Positions 46,701 through 58,790 of a DNA stretch of 64,000 nucleotides are shown in pieces (the first letter of the stretch is position 1; each line of letters starts with the position of its first letter). The notes below the pieces were generated by a model. It worked only from the letters and a program-made list of their open reading frames with translations, was not told the origin of the DNA and did no database searches. Source of the DNA: Limnoperna fortunei (taxonomy: Eukaryota; Mollusca; Bivalvia; Mytilida; Modiolidae); contig OX104119.1 of the NCBI GenBank assembly GCA_944474755.1, forward strand, positions 41,751,927 to 41,815,926. Reading direction: 5' to 3'. Both the position numbers and the translations under genes were made by a program.

Positions 46701-49700
46701 TGGTTACTGTATACACTGTATTACGTGTATTATAGGTATGGCCTGGTGGCGGATGTTACTGTATATCACTATATTACGTGTATTATAGGTATGCCCTGTT
46801 GCTGGATGTTACTGTATATCACTATATTAGGTGTATTATAGGTATTGTCTGCTGGTGGATGTTTACTGTATACACTGTATTACGTGTATTATAGGTATGG
46901 CCTGGTGGTTGATGTTACTGTATATCACTATATTACGTGTATTATAGGTATGGTCTGGTGGTGGATGTTTACGGTATACACTGCATAACGTGTATTATAG
47001 GTATGGCCTGGTGGTGGATGTTACTATATATCACTGTATAACGTGTATTATAGGTATGGTCTGGTGGTGGATGTTACTATATATCACAATATTACGTGTA
47101 TTATAGGTATGGTCTGGTGGTGGATGTTTACTGTATATCACTATATAACGTGTATTATAGGTATGGTCTTGTGGTGGATGTTTACTGTATATATCTATAT
47201 TACGTGTATTATAGGTATGGTCTGGTTGTGGATGTTACTGTATACACTGTATTACATGTATTTTAGGTATGGTCTGGTGGTGGATGTTACTTTATATCAC
47301 TATATTACGTGTATTATAGGTATGATCTATTGGTTGGTGTTACTATATATCACAATATTACGTGTATTATAGGTATGGTCTGGTGGTGGATGTTTACTGT
47401 ATATCACTTTATTACGTGTATTATAGGTATGGTCTGGTGGTGAATGTTACTGTATATCAGTATATTACGTGTATTATAGGTATGGTCTGGTTGTGAATGT
47501 TACTGTATACACTGTATTACATGTATTATAGGTATGGTCTGGTGGTCGATGTTACTGTATATCACTGTATAACGTGTATTATAGGTATGGTCTGGTGGTG
47601 GATGTTACTGTATATCACTATATTACGTGTATTATAGGTATGGTCAGGTGGTGGATGTTTACTGTATATCACTATAATACGTGTATTATAGGTATGGTCT
47701 GGTTGTGGATGTTACTGTATACACTGTATTACATGTATTATAGGTATGGTCTGGTGGTCGATGTTACTGTATATCACTGTATAACGTGTATTATAGGTAT
47801 GGTCTGGTGGTGGATGTTACTGTATATCACTATATTACGTGTAGTATAGGTATGGTCTGGTGGTGGATGTTTACTGTATATCACTATATTACGTGTATTA
47901 TAGGTATGGTCTGGTTGTGGATGTTACTGTATACACTGTATTGCATGTATTATAGGTATGGTCTGGTGGTGGATGTTACTGTATATCACTATATTACGTG
48001 TGTTATAGTTATGGTCTGGTGGTGCATGTTACTGTATATCACTATATTACGTGTATTTTAAGTATGGTCTTTTGGTGGGTGTTACTATATATCACAATAT
48101 TACGTGTATTATAGGTATGGTCTGGTGGGGGATGTTATTGTATATCACTGTATTACGTGTATTATAGGTATGGTCTGGTGGTGGATGTTACTGTATACAC
48201 TGTATTACCTGTATTATAGGTATGGTCTGGTGGTGGATGTTTACTGTATATCACTATATTACGTTTATTATAGGTATGGTCTGGTTGTGGATGTCTACTG
48301 TATACACTGAATTACGTGTATTATAGGAATGGTCTGGTGGTGGATTTTTACTGTATATCACTATATTACGTGTATTATAAGTATGGTCTGGTGGTGGATG
48401 TTACCATATATCATTATATAACGTGAATTATAGGTATGGTCTTGTGGTGGATGTTAATGTATACACTGTATTACGTGTATTATAGGTATGGTCTGGTGGT
48501 TGATGTTTACTATATATCACTGTATAACGTGTATTATAGGTATGGTCGGGTGGTGGATGTTACTGTATACACTGTATTACGTGTATTATAGGTATGGTCT
48601 GGTGGTGGATGTTACTGTATACGCTGTATTACATGTATTATAGGTATGGTCTGGTGGTGGATGTTTACCGTATACACTGAATTACGTGTGTTATAGGTAT
48701 GGTCTGGTGGTGGATGTTTACTATATATCACTATATTACGTGTATTATAGGTATTGTCTGGAGGTGGATGTTTACTGTATACACTGAATTACGTGTATTA
48801 CAGGTATGATCTTGTTGTGGATGTTATTATATATCACTGTATTACGTGTATTATGGGTATGGTCTGGTAATGGATGTTACTGTATACACTGTATTACGTG
48901 TATTATAGGTATGGCCTGATGGTGGATGTTACTGTATATCACTATATTACGTGTATTATAGGTATGGCCTGATGGTGGATGTTACTGTATATCACTATAT
49001 TACGTGTATTATAGATATGGTCTGGTGGTGGATGTTTACTGTATACTCTGCATAACGTGTATTATAGGTATGGCCTGGTGGTGGATGTTACTATATATCA
49101 CTGTATATCGTGTATTATAGGTATGGTCTGGTTGTGGATGTTACTGTATATCACTATATTACGTGTATTATAGGTATGGTCTGGTTGTGGATGTTACTGT
49201 ATATCACTATATTACGTGTATTATAGGTATGGTCTGGTGGTGGATGTTACTGTATACAGTGTATTACGTGTATTTTTGGTAAGGTCTGGTGGTTGATGTT
49301 TACTATATATCACTAAATTACGTGTGTTATAGGTATGGTCGGGTGGTGGATGTTACTGTATACACTGTATTACGTGTATTATAGGTATGGTCTGGAGGTG
49401 GATGTTACGGTATTCACTGTATTACGTGTATTATAGGTATGGTCTGGTGGCGGATGTTACGGTATACACTGTATTACGTGTATTATAGGTATGGTCTGGT
49501 GGTGGATGTTACGGTATACACTGTATTACGTGTATTATAGGTATGGTCTGGTGTTGGATGTTTACTGTATACACTGAATTACGTGTATTATAGGTATGGT
49601 CTGGTGGTGGATGTTTACTATATATCACTATATTACGTGTATTAAAGGTATTGTCTAGAGGTGGATGTTTACTGTATACACTGAATTATGTGTATTATAG

Positions 49701-50960
49701 GTATGGTCTTGTGTTGGATGTTACTGTATACACTGTATTACGTGTATTATAGGTATGGCCTGGTGATGGATGTTACTGTATACACTGTATTACGTGTATT
49801 ATAGGTATGGTCTCGTGGTGGATGTTTCCTGTATATCACTATATTACGTGTATTATAAGTATGGCCTGTTGGTGGATGTTACTGTATATCACTATATTAC
49901 GTGTATTATAGTTATTGTCTGGTGGTGGATGATTACTGTATACACTGTATTACGTGTATTATAGGTATGGCCTGGTGGTGGATGTTACTGTATATCACTA
50001 TATTACGTGTATTATAGGTATGGTCTGGTGGTGGATGTTTACTGTATACACTGCAGAACGTGTATTATAGGTATGGCCTGGTGGTGGATGTTACTATATA
50101 TCACCGTATAACGTGTATTATAGGAATGGTCTGGCGGTGGATGTCAATGTATATCACTATTTTACGTGTATTATAGGTATGGTCTGGTGGTGGATGTTTA
50201 CTGTATATCACTATATTACGTGTATTATAGGTATGGTCCGGTGGTGGATGTTACTGTATACACTGTATTACGTGTATTATAGGTATGGTCCGGTGGTGGA
50301 TGTTACTGTACAACTGTATTACGTGTATTATAGGTATGGTCCGGTGGTGGATGTTACTGTATACACTGTATTACGTGTATTATAGGTATGGTCTGGTGGT
50401 GGATGTTACTATATATCACTATATTACGTGTATTATAGGTATGGTCCGGTGGTGGATGTTACTGTATACACTGTATTACGTGTATTATAGGTATGGTCCG
50501 GTGGTGGATGTTTACTGTATACACTGTATTACGTGTATTATAGGTATGGTCCGGTGGTGGATGTTATTGTATATTACTGTATTACGTGTATTATAGGTAT
50601 GGTCGGGTGGTGGATGTTATTGTATATCACTGTATTACGTGTATTATAGGTATGGCCCGGTGGTGGATGTTATTGTATATCACTGTATTACGTGTATTAT
50701 AGGTATGGTCCGGTGGTGGATGTTATTGTATATCACTGTATTACGTGTATTATAGGTATGGTCGGGTGGTGGATGTTACTGTATACACTGTATTACGTGT
50801 ATTATAGGTATGGTCTGGTGGTGGATGTTTACTGTATACACTGTATTACGTGTATTATAGGTATGGTCTGGTGGTGGATGTTTACTGTATACACTGTATT
50901 ACGGGTAATTGTGGTTTGGCCTGGTGATTGGTGTTATTGTATATCACTGTATTACGTGTC

Positions 50961-51989
50961 TCATTAGTTTAGTGGTGACGGTGAATGATTAACAAAATTA
51001 TGCCATTGTGTTAAAATTTTCATCGATAGAACATTGGATGATTTCCAACGCAGATTACGTCGTTTATCAAATCACCCGTGACGTTGCTCAAAATGGGTCC
51101 AGCATTTCATATTGCTTAAGAAGTATTCTGCATATAAACTCTACAAAATAAATAAATATCATCAAAATGTGGGTATTTCGTTTTTTATTGCATTTACCCC
51201 TTAGGTCTGGTGTATTTTAGTCACTATCCCATCTGTATTCGGATCATTATAAGTTTACATACATCGGTTTGCTTCGAAGGTCACAGAAGAACCAAAAAGC
51301 AGCCTCTTGTGCCTCTATATCAGAGCACTAATTTTGTTCGAGTGATACAGCATATACAATTTACTCATGTATCATATAAACTCTGTATCACATGCTGTAT
51401 CACCAAGATGGACCAATAACAGCCTCGAGTACTGATATTGGTCGATTGGTTATACAGCATGCGATAAGGACTTTGCCATGTATTTTTTATCGAGAGTATA
51501 CGATACGGCATGTACTATACAGGTTAAGAGTATATGCGATACGATACAGGTATTCGATATCCGAATGGAAGATCAGATTTATGACTCCGGGGATGATATA
51601 CCGGTAGACGAAGGTAAACGACCTTTGATTATAGTAGTACCCAAATCCTGTATTAAGTACTGAAGTATGATTACTTGTTTGGGAAATTCTGCCCCACTAT
51701 TGTACAGTATAGTCAACTTAAAAAACCTGTAGCATGTGTTAAACGTGTTAAATGTGTTAAAAGGCTGGTTCTACAGTCTCACCGTAAATCGGTTTTAATC
51801 GGTTTTTGTGTTAATATTAAAAAGAAAATAGCAAAGAAAACACAACCCAAACCCAAAAACATAAAACACAGAAAGAGAGTAACCCGAACCCAATAAAAAC
51901 CATGGGTGCACTCAGGTGTTCCGGACGAGAAAGAAGGGCCTGCCTCTAATAAACACCTGTCGAGTTACTCACTGTCATGTCTAGGGAAA
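50961..51989. other. No gene recognised
   Basis: Directly follows the array. Overlapping plus frames at 51,210-51,663 and 51,675-51,896 give peptides with no family I know. The stretch 51,350-51,560 is rich in GATAC/GTATC words, so an old simple repeat is as likely as coding DNA. Confidence 0.35.
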
Positions 51990-52017
51990 CATCAAATCCA
52001 GGAATAAGAAACACTAC

Positions 52018-53762
52018 CTATGACTCAGCGAAAATGTCAGATTGTATTTGAGACACAGATTTCCCATAACGATCAATTAAGTCATGATGACGATCATAGA
52101 ACTTCTGGAGAGATAACATCAACCTAGGTTCAACAAACCTTTGTTTGAGTAGTTTAGCAGTCAACAGCAGTGATCGGTCTAGAAAATTGGAATACCGATC
52201 GCAGGATCTAGAATAACGTATAAGTTGCGAAATTTTCACACCATACGCTGGAGCTGCTGAAATGTTACTGTCGATGAACGGGTAGTTGACAATTGGAAAG
52301 TTGAAGTCATCACGTTTGTCGTAGAGTTTAGTTTGTAGTTTTCCTGAGTTTAATTCTAGAAGTAGGTCTAAGTAAGAAGCTGACCTTAGTGTATTGGTGG
52401 TGTCTTTAATTTCAAGCTCGCTAGGGTAAATTGAATGTAAATAGTCACCAAATTTAGCATAGATGATGGACAAAATATCATCAATATAGCGAAATGTTAA
52501 ATTAAAGGTCTGGACCAGTCTCTTTTCTTTCTTCTTCAGTAGGCCTTCTAGGAATTCGGCCTCATAAGAGTACAAAAACAGGTCGGCGAGGAGAGGAGCA
52601 CAATTAGTACTGATTGGAATACCAACAGTCTGTTGAAAAACATGTCCTCACTTTCCGTTTTTCTTGAAAAAGCAGCGTTTTATAAAATCTTTAAGCTTGG
52701 TTTTAAGCTGCGTATAGAGTGTTGAAAAATCAAATGTTTTCATGCTGTTACAATGGGAAAGAGATGTCTATCAGGTCTTTTGAATTTTTTAATATCCACA
52801 TGTACTTTATTCCACTCCTGGAGTAGATAGTGTCACTGTATTTTTGAAGCCCGTTTTTACTGTTGTTAAAATAGTGGTGGTAAGGAGTTGAGATAGTGTT
52901 TTGGTAGTACACAGACGATCCTGCTATAAAGAGCTGTTTGTATGGATTTTTGTGCAGTTTTGGAATCCAATGCAATAAGGGGAGATCACAATCTTCGACT
53001 TTGATTTGAGATCAAAGGATGCCAATACCGAATTATGATTTTCAATAATCTCCTCCTTTGAAAGCGCAGTAAATGTATACTGTGAGTAGGATTGCCAAGT
53101 GAACTGTCCATGCCTAATTCATTAATTAAACACTCTGTTATGTTTTTTGCAGATAAAAATAATGTTGTTAGGGGCCTTATCTGCTGGCACTACAACATAT
53201 TTGTCATGAATGTCGGACAAAGTTTTAAGAGCATCAAGATTTCTGAAGATTGATGGTGCTTTAGTACCCATAGATCTTCTTAAACGACTTATTCGTATTT
53301 AAATCAATGACCTCAAGGCCTTTACCCACTCGGACAAGGTATCAACCTGCTGGTCCTCTTGCTTTGCCCATTTTCTGGCATAGTCCTATATTGAATCAAT
53401 CAATAATTTATAATTCCAGTTGATGGATTAGGTCCACGATACAATGGTCCTTTGGACAACACATCGGAGTCTTTCATTTTCAAAAATATTAAGATCTCCA
53501 GTTATCACGTGACCTGAAAGACTATATATGTATGGGGAATTGTGGCAAGAGCAGTCCGGAGCTTGGCTTTGAAGTCATTGATGAAAAGAGCATGCAATAC
53601 ACGTTTGTAATGAAAAATTCTGGCTGCAATGGGGGCAGTATAGGTATAAGATATAACAGGAATTGATTTGTTTTTGAAGTATGGTGGAATTTTGGAAGTA
53701 ACAGACTTGTGATGCAAGATATAACCAAGATTGATAGCATCTATGCCTTTGTTAGCAAAAAG
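52018..53762 (-). pseudogene. Decayed Penelope-like reverse transcriptase
   Basis: Reading from 53,762 down: FANKGIDAINLGYILHHKSV, SKIPPYFKNKSIPVISYTYT, PDCSCHNSPYIYSLSGHVIT (after a frame change), LSKGPLYRGPNP, ARKWAKQEDQQVDTLSEWVK, DKYVVVPADKAPNNIIFICK, the HWIPKLHKNPYKQLFIAGS block, motif A FDFSTLYT, a motif B remnant GIPISTNCAPLLADLFLYSY (one expects GxPMGT), motif C RYIDDILS, and a long C-terminal part (SYLDLLLELNSGKLQTKLYD, YGVKISQLIRYSRSC) ending at 52,018. Stops and frameshifts occur, and about 50 codons are missing between motifs A and B near 52,640. The overall order (VLSKG, ADK, PKLHK, YxDD) fits Penelope-like RTs. No GIY-YIG endonuclease follows, so it may belong to an endonuclease-lacking group or be truncated. 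Confidence 0.75.
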
Positions 53763-55055
53763 TAAACTTTACATTATATTTTACCATTATAGGGAGGGTT
53801 CCTGCCTGCGTTCGATCCACAGAGTAGCCCAGGCATTCCCTATATGACAGATATTGGAAGGGGGAGTTGTCAGGTAGTAAGATAGTGTTAATGACGAGCT
53901 GATTCTCTATTTGCACTTGTATTGATTTAAAGTTGGCTGTATTGTTCCCGAGACCCGTAGGGTCAATACAAGACCAATACAGAATCAGCCAGTTTGTAAC
54001 ACTTTTATTATATAACCATATAATCTTAACAGTCCGCATGTCTGGTTTGTATGAACAGTGTGGAAATCAACTACCAATCACTCTCCATTTTGCCCTGCGG
54101 GCCGAAAGGAAAAAAGTTATTAACCGGTTAAACTTTTATATTCATTCAGTAATCAAGATATTGGTTTTGTCGATTTCAGCATATTAAGGACAATTTTTAA
54201 TTATTATTTAATAATACGATAAGCCTGACCAATATTTGTAGCGTGTTTAGAGTGTTCCACGCTACCTGCAAGATGAAGGCCACATTTTATATTTTAAAAA
54301 CGTGTAGCGTCTTTGTAGCCGCCTCAAGAGGCTAGTCTCACCGTCCTACCTTTAATCTTAAATACTATAATACTCATACTATGCCTGTGCAAAGTTTGTT
54401 CTTCTGGTTCCATTCCTCACCCTATTTTGCCTGCGTACATTTTTTCGTGTCAATATTCTAATAGCTGATATTAATATTTAATGAGAGAAACATCTAAAAC
54501 AAGCATAAATAGGTTTAAATAGATTCCGTCCACAACATTTTCCATGGTATATTAATTTTCCATTGGATCTGCATCGTTTTTTCGGTTATTGATATGCGTG
54601 CACATTTTGCATCTATTTGCATGTATACGTAATATAATACTTAAGAACATATGTCAAGTTAACAAGTACCCTGCCTTGTTAATAAATTTTTAGAAACCCC
54701 ATTTTTTCAACCATAATACAATTATGACAAAGCGCACGTTATTGGGGAATCTAAACGTAACGTCATTTGAGTTACGTTAAATTACGTCGTGCACATTAAA
54801 AGATCGTATTTGTCTCCAGATTTGTATATCGATGTACAAAATAAATAACCATTTTCTGCTCAAACTATATTCAAATTCATACACACACAACGTTTTGCGC
54901 ACTAATATTTTCCTTATCGAATATATTAATAATATTTTAATTCAACTTTGTTTGAAAAATAACATCGCCACAGGCACTTGGGGTCAAGATAATTTTTTTA
55001 TGGAATAAAATGCCAATAAATGAGTTTACAGTGTGTATTCACTCGTTTAGTAACC
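53763..55055. other. No gene recognised
   Basis: The minus frame 53,752-54,039 lies just upstream of the RT remnant and could be its 5' end, but it has no motif I recognise. The remainder is AT-rich. Confidence 0.3.
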
Positions 55056-55059
55056 CCAA

Positions 55060-55262
55060 AAGTAGCGCGTTGCTGTCACAAAGTAGTGTGTTACTTTTAC
55101 AAAGTAGCGCGTTACTTTCACAAAGTAGCGCGTTACAGTCCTTAAACTGGAATGAGTATAAAGTATCGCGTTGCTTTCAACCATTTTAAATTAATGCGCT
55201 ACTTTCTTAAAGTAGCGCGGTACTTTAAGGAAGTAGCATGTTCGTAAAACCAGCGCGTTACA
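55060..55262. repeat. GCGC-containing ~22-bp minisatellite with a perfect palindrome
   Basis: Units of the type AAAGTAGCGCGTTACTTTCAC are repeated about five times (55,060-55,137), then diverge. At 55,196-55,218 GCGCTACTTT and AAAGTAGCGC form a perfect 10-bp stem around CTT. The CpG-rich units stand out against the AT-rich surroundings. Confidence 0.8.
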
Positions 55263-55467
55263 AAACAGCGCAATTATGACATGAACCGCCACTCATTGAA
55301 GACCCATTCTCTGCTAGAAAATGCGCCATCTACAGAAAGACATGGAGATTTATTTTCAGAAGTTTTAATTTAATTGAATCTTCAGAACGCGAATGTTGAG
55401 ATATCGGAATTTTCTCAATGATATAAGTTCCACTTTACACGTACAGGGCACAGTTTCATATTTTTAA

Positions 55468-55736
55468 GGGGCCTCGGTGGCCGAGTGGTCAAGGTAGTTC
55501 GTCTACTATTGATCACGTGGTCTGTCAACACTGAGATTGCGGGTTCGATTCTCACTGCTTGCAGGGTGTACTCGACTCCAATCTTAATTGACAAGGATTG
55601 CCAGTTTTCCTACCGCAGGTCGGGGGTTCTCTCCGGGTACTCCGGCTTCCTCCCCCAATAAAAACTGGACGCCATGAAATAGCTGAAAAATTGCTGAAAG
55701 TGGCGTTACAACACCATTCAAACAAACAAAAAAAAC
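55468..55736 (+). mobile_element. tRNA-derived SINE with perfect target-site duplication
   Basis: The head resembles a Ser/Leu-type tRNA: A box TGGCCGAGTGG (55,479-55,489) and B box GGTTCGATTCT (55,542-55,552). The body follows (TTGACAAGGATTGCCAGTTT, CTTCCTCCCCCAATAAAAAC) and the tail is CTGAAAGTGGCGTTACAACA followed by an A/C-rich end. The 10-bp sequence ATATTTTTAA flanks both sides (55,458-55,467 and 55,737-55,746), which proves insertion by target-primed reverse transcription. The body and tail are of the kind found in mollusc SINEs with a conserved central domain (possibly MetaSINE; recalled, not checked). Pol III would transcribe it from the internal boxes. The minus-strand frame here (55,552-55,755) is spurious. 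Confidence 0.92.
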
Positions 55737-55746
55737 ATATTTTTAA

Positions 55747-58529
55747 ACATCTCAAATTTCAGGATTTCCTCAACTAAAATGGCCAATCAGATTGCTGGAA
55801 ACTTCATATTTGAGAGAAAAAAACACACAATTTGAGAAGTTTTATGAAACTGAGACCTAAAACATAAATCAGTCATGACCATATTTGATTAGAGATATAG
55901 ATGTACAATCTACAAAATGTGGAACGATTTAATATACAAGTATATCAGTGTACAGCAAAGTAAGAAAAAGAAATTGAAAAGTGCAAAATACGCGGTCTTG
56001 ACTTGGTATAACCAAAGTCCCTTCTCCTTACAACTTATTTTGCCATAAATGATCAATTCTTTTATGTAATTACGTAAATTTTAAAAAAATATATAGAGAG
56101 TTTTCATGTGTCTGATTGGCTTTAATTTTTGTTAATCAAGAACTATAATGACAAACGTAGGTGAGAGTGACTGGATTAAGCTTGCGTGAATGAAAAAATA
56201 TTGCACCAGCTAGGGACTGGGTTAAGCTACCATCTAAAATCGGTTTGTTCATATAGATCTTGTGACTTTTTTTTACAGACATGTATCCCAAAACTACATC
56301 TGTATAAGGTGGTCCATCGAATATAAAAATTGAAACGTCCTGAACGACATTGTAAATTTTAGGGAGGAGGATTGAATTATTCAATCACAGCTAGTAATAA
56401 AATAAAACGCGATTTCTTGAGGGAACGTGACAGAAACACGAGAGGATGGGTTGTTTCCCGGATACCTTGCTCGAGGGAAACAACCTTCACAAGGGTTTAT
56501 AAGTTGATGTATGAGGAAAATTTGCATATTCACTCATTGCAATATATACTGTTGAAATTATAATTGTCAAAAATGTATAGACACCGTGCATATAATTGTG
56601 AGAGTAGATTTACTTCGATAGATTTTTGCAAGTTTATGATAATACAATATTTATTTGTTAAATTATGCGTTCATAATCTTTGAGTGCAAAATTGTAAAGC
56701 CGTTGGAAATTAACATAAACAGTGTATGAGGAAAATTTGCATAAATATTTGCTCATTGCAATGTATACAGTTGAAATTATACATGTAAAAAATGTAGTCG
56801 ATTCCAATTTTCTTATTCTCTTTAATCATTACCAAAAACAAATACAAATAATTTTATTGGCTCAAACTTATCTACAATAAATGGTTTAGGCCTATGACAA
56901 TAATTGAATACAAAATTAAAATTACAAACCATGTCATTTTTAAATTATCGCGCCATTGAAGATTATCCAATCACGATCTAAAAATAGACAGTTGAATGAA
57001 GACACGCTATACAAATAAAGATCTGAAATAACTTATTACTTCCTGTTTTACAAACAATTATTGCATCTTTTGTCAATTATAACATTATTTATTTTTTTTA
57101 GTGCAGACAGCACACATCTCTGACGTCACTGTCTCAGTGTCTGATTGTGTTTGTGTTGACGATGTTTGTGCCTATCATGGATGTTCGCAATTAGATATTG
57201 ATGAAATATTATTCAATTTGTTCGGTGACTTTCGAATCAAAATCTAGGACGATAAACTTACAACGAGGAAGAATGTTTTTGCTTCAAGGTGATGGAATTG
57301 AATACCATGATAGAAACCAGGTATGCAAATGGGTAAAGCCAAAAAGGTGGTCAGGAGAGTGTGACATTTGGATAAAAAATTAAAACATGCCAAAACAAAA
57401 TGACATCTCAATATTTTGTTTTCAACAATTTGTTTCTATGCATCAACCTTGAAATTAAACCTATACAGACTGTGGTTTCTTGTCAAATTGATATTTTTTA
57501 CCCATATCTTGTAAGTTATATTGACAATAAGTAAATCTTTTTTTCAAATAATTGCTGAATAAATTGATGAAAACTGACCAAACTTTCTGAACATATCCTC
57601 TTATATCAAGTATATATCATACACCCATTTTTTACTTGGTCATTGACAATATAAAATATTGGCCCTGTAATCAAAATAAGGGTGATATTGATGTCAAAAT
57701 AAAGGTATTTTGAGATTATCATGTACTCAACTTGTATGCATCAACAAGCATATGTTGGAACGTTCACTTTGTTCTGTAAGTAAAATATTGGAATTACTGC
57801 ATTGTCAAGTTGATTCGACATTATTTTGGAAGTTGTTTTGACAACCAGACCTTTATGATAGTTACATTGCTTAAATTTTTTTTTACTGAAAAAAAAAAAT
57901 AGAGAACCATGACATCATCCAATTTCTTAAGTTGGGTAGGATTGGTCTAAACTAGATGGACCATCAAAATAAGAAGCATCTTTTGTCTAACCTGGATACT
58001 TTGTCTGACCTGTAAGTTATGTTGACCAATAAATGCTTGTTATAACTTATTTGTTTGTTATATTACATTGAGGATCTTTTATCTCTATGGTTCCAGCAAT
58101 CTCTGTCAATTTTCAAAACTACTTATTAGTTATTGATTAGTAAAATGCTGGAAAAATCTTCCTTCAAGTAAGTTATATTGACAAAATGTCAATTAACATA
58201 CAGGAAAAAACATGAAAATCCAGAATAATATTTGAACACAAAATCGTGGCCATATTTAGTCAATTTGAAGATAAACTTCATTGAAGTAAGCATACAAGAG
58301 TCAATGTTCTTGTTTGTTCAGCAAAAAATGAAAAACATATTTAACAAATATAGATAACAGTCACCACCAAAATAGCTATCCAATTTGGAAAGAGTAGACA
58401 GAGATTCAGAGAACATGAAAATGTGTCTTGTATAAGCTATACAACAACATTTCTCAGTTATTTTATTTATTACATGCAGGTAACATTAACCAAGTTTCAT
58501 CAAGGGATTTTTCTTTAAAGAAAAATGAA
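55747..58529. other. Non-coding stretch with a local ~220-bp duplication
   Basis: GTATGAGGAAAATTTGCATA followed by CTCATTGCAAT(A/G)TATAC(T/A)G occurs at about 56,508 and 56,725, a diverged tandem duplication. The minus frame 56,136-56,384 has a protein-like composition (FIFDGPPYTDVVLGYMSVKK) but no family I recognise. The plus frame 57,198-57,383 contains CKWVKPKRWSGE, whose DNA recurs in inverse orientation near 62,343-62,373. No confident gene. Confidence 0.35.
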
Positions 58530-58790
58530 TTAAAAAATCGAAGAATGTGTCCATGGGACACAGATGTCCCCGCTAAATGAAGTCCCAAACAGGAAGTAGT
58601 CAGACAGGTCCGAAAGTCGCTTAGCCTTAGGACGTACAACTTGCGATACTAAACCACCCTGCCAAATTTCAAAATTATAGTTTCTGAGAAAAGCTCGACG
58701 GAATTCGTACGGACAGACGGACATGAGTAAAACTAGAACGAAAAATCGTACCCTCGCTTTTTTGGCGAGGGTACGAATTTAGTCCCATTA
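58530..58790 (-). repeat. Dispersed element ending in a perfect hairpin
   Basis: Read on the minus strand it begins with the hairpin. CGTACCCTCGC (58,747-58,757) pairs perfectly with GCGAGGGTACG (58,765-58,775) around a 7-base loop. The GTCCGTCTGTCCGTACGAAT block and the CAGGGTGGTTTAGTATCGCA block follow. The long minus frame 58,530-58,724 lies within it and is probably not coding. Similar terminal hairpin and CCGTCTGTCCG words are familiar from repetitive mollusc DNA, but I cannot name the family. Confidence 0.5.

Larger units (their letters stand above)
39782..50960. repeat. 11.2-kb tandem array of a 53-bp monomer with strand switches
   Basis: Forward monomers start TATTACGTGTATTATAGGTA, continue TGGTCTGGTGGTGGATGTTA and end CTGTATATCACTG. 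Two common length variants occur: GTTTACTG (one extra base) and TATACACTG (shortened). About 210 copies fit in the array. Orientation alternates: reverse 39,782-40,605, forward 40,606-41,689, reverse 41,690-42,027, forward 42,028-43,427, reverse 43,428-43,764, forward 43,765-50,960. The many open frames (up to 179 codons, with repeated YYRYGLVVDV and CIIGMVWWWM) arise because a 53-bp unit cycles through all three phases and only one phase holds a stop. I consider them non-coding. Around 50,230-50,800 a GGTCCGGTGG variant dominates, a sign of local homogenisation. Confidence 0.95.

Noticed and set aside
39782..50960. CRISPR-like regular array
   Set aside because: Monomers are contiguous 53-bp repeats with no unique spacers, in a eukaryotic transposon-rich context.
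51210..51663. Overlapping plus frames as gene exons
   Set aside because: Mutually overlapping, no domain, and built on GATAC-rich sequence; left as unannotated.
55468..55560. Genuine tRNA-Ser/Leu gene
   Set aside because: A and B boxes are present, but no proper cloverleaf 3' half is formed, the sequence continues into a SINE body, and target duplications flank the whole unit.
58530..58724. 64-codon minus-strand frame as a conserved protein
   Set aside because: It lies wholly within a dispersed hairpin-ended repeat; coding is not needed to explain it.
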